Assembly: GCA_018970625.1 (NCBI GenBank)
Contig: JAGWVZ010000220.1
Coordinates: forward strand, 1-6,282
DNA: 6,282 bases
Source: Myxococcales bacterium
GTDB taxonomy: Bacteria > Myxococcota > Bradymonadia > REDH01
Direction: 5' to 3'
Positions within the stretch are counted from its first letter, which is position 1. The number at the start of each line of letters is the position of its first letter. The position numbers and the translations under genes were made by a program. Below the pieces are notes generated by a model, which did not search any database, was not told where the DNA came from, and was given only the letters and a program-made list of their open reading frames with translations. Positions 5,324-6,282 of the stretch are shown in pieces.

Positions 5324-6282
5324 CCCGGGTGGTTGTATGCGGTTTGCTTGCGGCGTGCGACTCTGGCGAAACCCGGGACGAACCCCATTCGGTGCCCGAA
5401 ATTCACGACGAAACAACTATCGAGTTTTGGGGTCGTGAATATCTGGACTCCCGTTCATTTCGGCGGCTGATTCTGGAGCAGTCGCTGAATGTTCGCCAGA
5501 ATGGTTATGCCCGATTACGCCTGAACAACTATGGCGTGTCCGGGGAAGGCGCGGATTCGGGATGGGAATTATTACCTGAATTATCCGGGGCGGTCCGTCC
5601 ATTTATTCAGGATGATGGTTCAGAGACTCCGTTTGAGCCTGTACCACTTCTGGCCGCGGACTGGACGCGCGCAGATTTGTATACGCTGGGGCAATGGGCG
5701 TTCGAGCGGTATCCGGTGCAGCTGGATGGTGCCGCCGAGGTGCTGTGGCGACAGAATGAGGACCTGACGTGGTGGGGCATGACCCGCGACGATGAGGGAC
5801 AGGTGGGCGGTCTTGTCGAAGTGCAGCTGCCGAACGGGGGCACCGCCCTGGGCATGACCTGCGCGACGTGCCACAGTGACGTGGTGCATGGCATACCGAT
5901 CGATGGTCGGGCGGTCGCGGGTCTGGATCGGGGTCGCCTGATGGCCGATGCCGTGGTGGGTGGCGCACCGGCGGACGCAGGGGAAGCGGCGAGCTGGGGT
6001 GCAGGTCGCGTGGATGTCACCGCCGATGGGATGTCCAATCCGCAGGCGATTCCTGACTTGCGCGCGATTCGTTATCAGCGACATCTGAACGCGACGGGCG
6101 GCGTGATAAATACGTTGCCGGCGCTGGCGGTGCGCATTGAGACGCTGATCATCACGTCACACGGCGGGCAGGTGCGGCCACCGCGTTCGGTGTCTCTGGC
6201 GCTGGCGTGGTACCTGTGGAATCTGCAGCCGGTGGCTCGGGGTGATGCGCTGGCCATGCCGCAGCAACAACGGGATGGCAGG
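5302..6282 (+). CDS. Cytochrome c-type lipoprotein, 3'-truncated (327 residues visible)
   Basis: The frame stays open to the right edge. The signal peptide MIWRREIPRVVVCGLLAAC has a textbook lipobox (LLAAC) with the acylated Cys at 19. One c-type heme-binding motif, CATCH (187-191), lies within GMTCATCHS, so a covalently bound heme and a role in electron transfer outside the cytoplasm are expected. Before it comes a domain of about 160 residues I do not recognise. After it come WGAGRVDV (232-239), IPDLRAIRYQRHL (250-262) and RIETLIITSHGGQVRPP (278-294), which I associate from memory with a cytochrome family of Myxococcota-like bacteria. A second heme motif may lie beyond the window. Two in-frame ATGs are possible. 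The one at 5302 gives a compact lipoprotein signal but has no Shine-Dalgarno sequence and sits in a hairpin loop. The one at 5263, 3 bases after the previous stop, has AGG 7 bases upstream but adds 13 residues. I prefer 5302 on signal-peptide grounds, weakly. The gene is probably co-transcribed with the Cys-rich lipoprotein. Confidence 0.85.
   Translation, partial: MIWRREIPRVVVCGLLAACDSGETRDEPHSVPEIHDETTIEFWGREYLDSRSFRRLILEQSLNVRQNGYARLRLNNYGVSGEGADSGWELLPELSGAVRPFIQDDGSETPFEPVPLLAADWTRADLYTLGQWAFERYPVQLDGAAEVLWRQNEDLTWWGMTRDDEGQVGGLVEVQLPNGGTALGMTCATCHSDVVHGIPIDGRAVAGLDRGRLMADAVVGGAPADAGEAASWGAGRVDVTADGMSNPQAIPDLRAIRYQRHLNATGGVINTLPALAVRIETLIITSHGGQVRPPRSVSLALAWYLWNLQPVARGDALAMPQQQRDGR

Noticed and set aside
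4631..5416. Minus-strand ORF (261 codons) opposite the lipoprotein genes
   Set aside because: The plus strand has a strong ribosome binding site, lipobox and Cys periodicity; the antisense product is Arg/Pro/Ser-rich with no signal.

Overview
This GC-rich window holds seven genes, two of them cut by the window edges, at normal bacterial density. No tRNA, rRNA, CRISPR array, transposase or phage gene was seen, and no gene-free stretch exceeds 300 bases. Three traits suggest a Gram-negative delta-proteobacterial lineage of the Myxococcota/Bradymonadota kind: two outer-membrane beta-barrel proteins ending in Phe, a lipoprotein with an Asp/Ser/Thr/Gly linker followed by repeated Cys-rich CX5C modules, and a lipoprotein cytochrome c. 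This placement is inference from protein style; no marker gene is present to settle it.

Layout. (1) Bases 3-641 (+) are the 3' end of a beta-barrel protein gene. It converges on (2) a second, larger beta-barrel protein gene at 702-1937 (-). (3) A 97-bp divergent intergenic region carries a good sigma70-like promoter pointing rightward. (4) A small proline-rich ORF (2035-2214) is followed after 8 bases by a full-length Sua5-type threonylcarbamoyl-AMP synthase gene (2223-3245), which makes the intermediate for the t6A tRNA modification. (5) After 165 bases comes a zinc-independent MDR oxidoreductase (3411-4427), preceded by a possible 20-codon leader ORF. (6) After 145 bases come two lipoprotein genes on the same strand: a Cys-rich lipoprotein (4573-5259), then a cytochrome c lipoprotein that runs off the right edge (from 5302, or 5263 in the same frame, to 6282).

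How the parts relate. Sua5 is housekeeping. The small ORF in front of it probably shares its transcript and may drive its translation, because sua5 has no visible Shine-Dalgarno sequence. The two lipoproteins look co-transcribed and both would be anchored outside the cytoplasm, so a shared envelope or surface role, perhaps redox, is a reasonable guess but not shown. The most unusual nucleic-acid signal is a 10-bp-stem inverted repeat at 5291-5323 whose loop contains one of the two possible start codons of the cytochrome gene.

The window contains no clear defence, mobile or biosynthetic system. The lipoprotein/cytochrome pair and its structured start region deserve the closest look.
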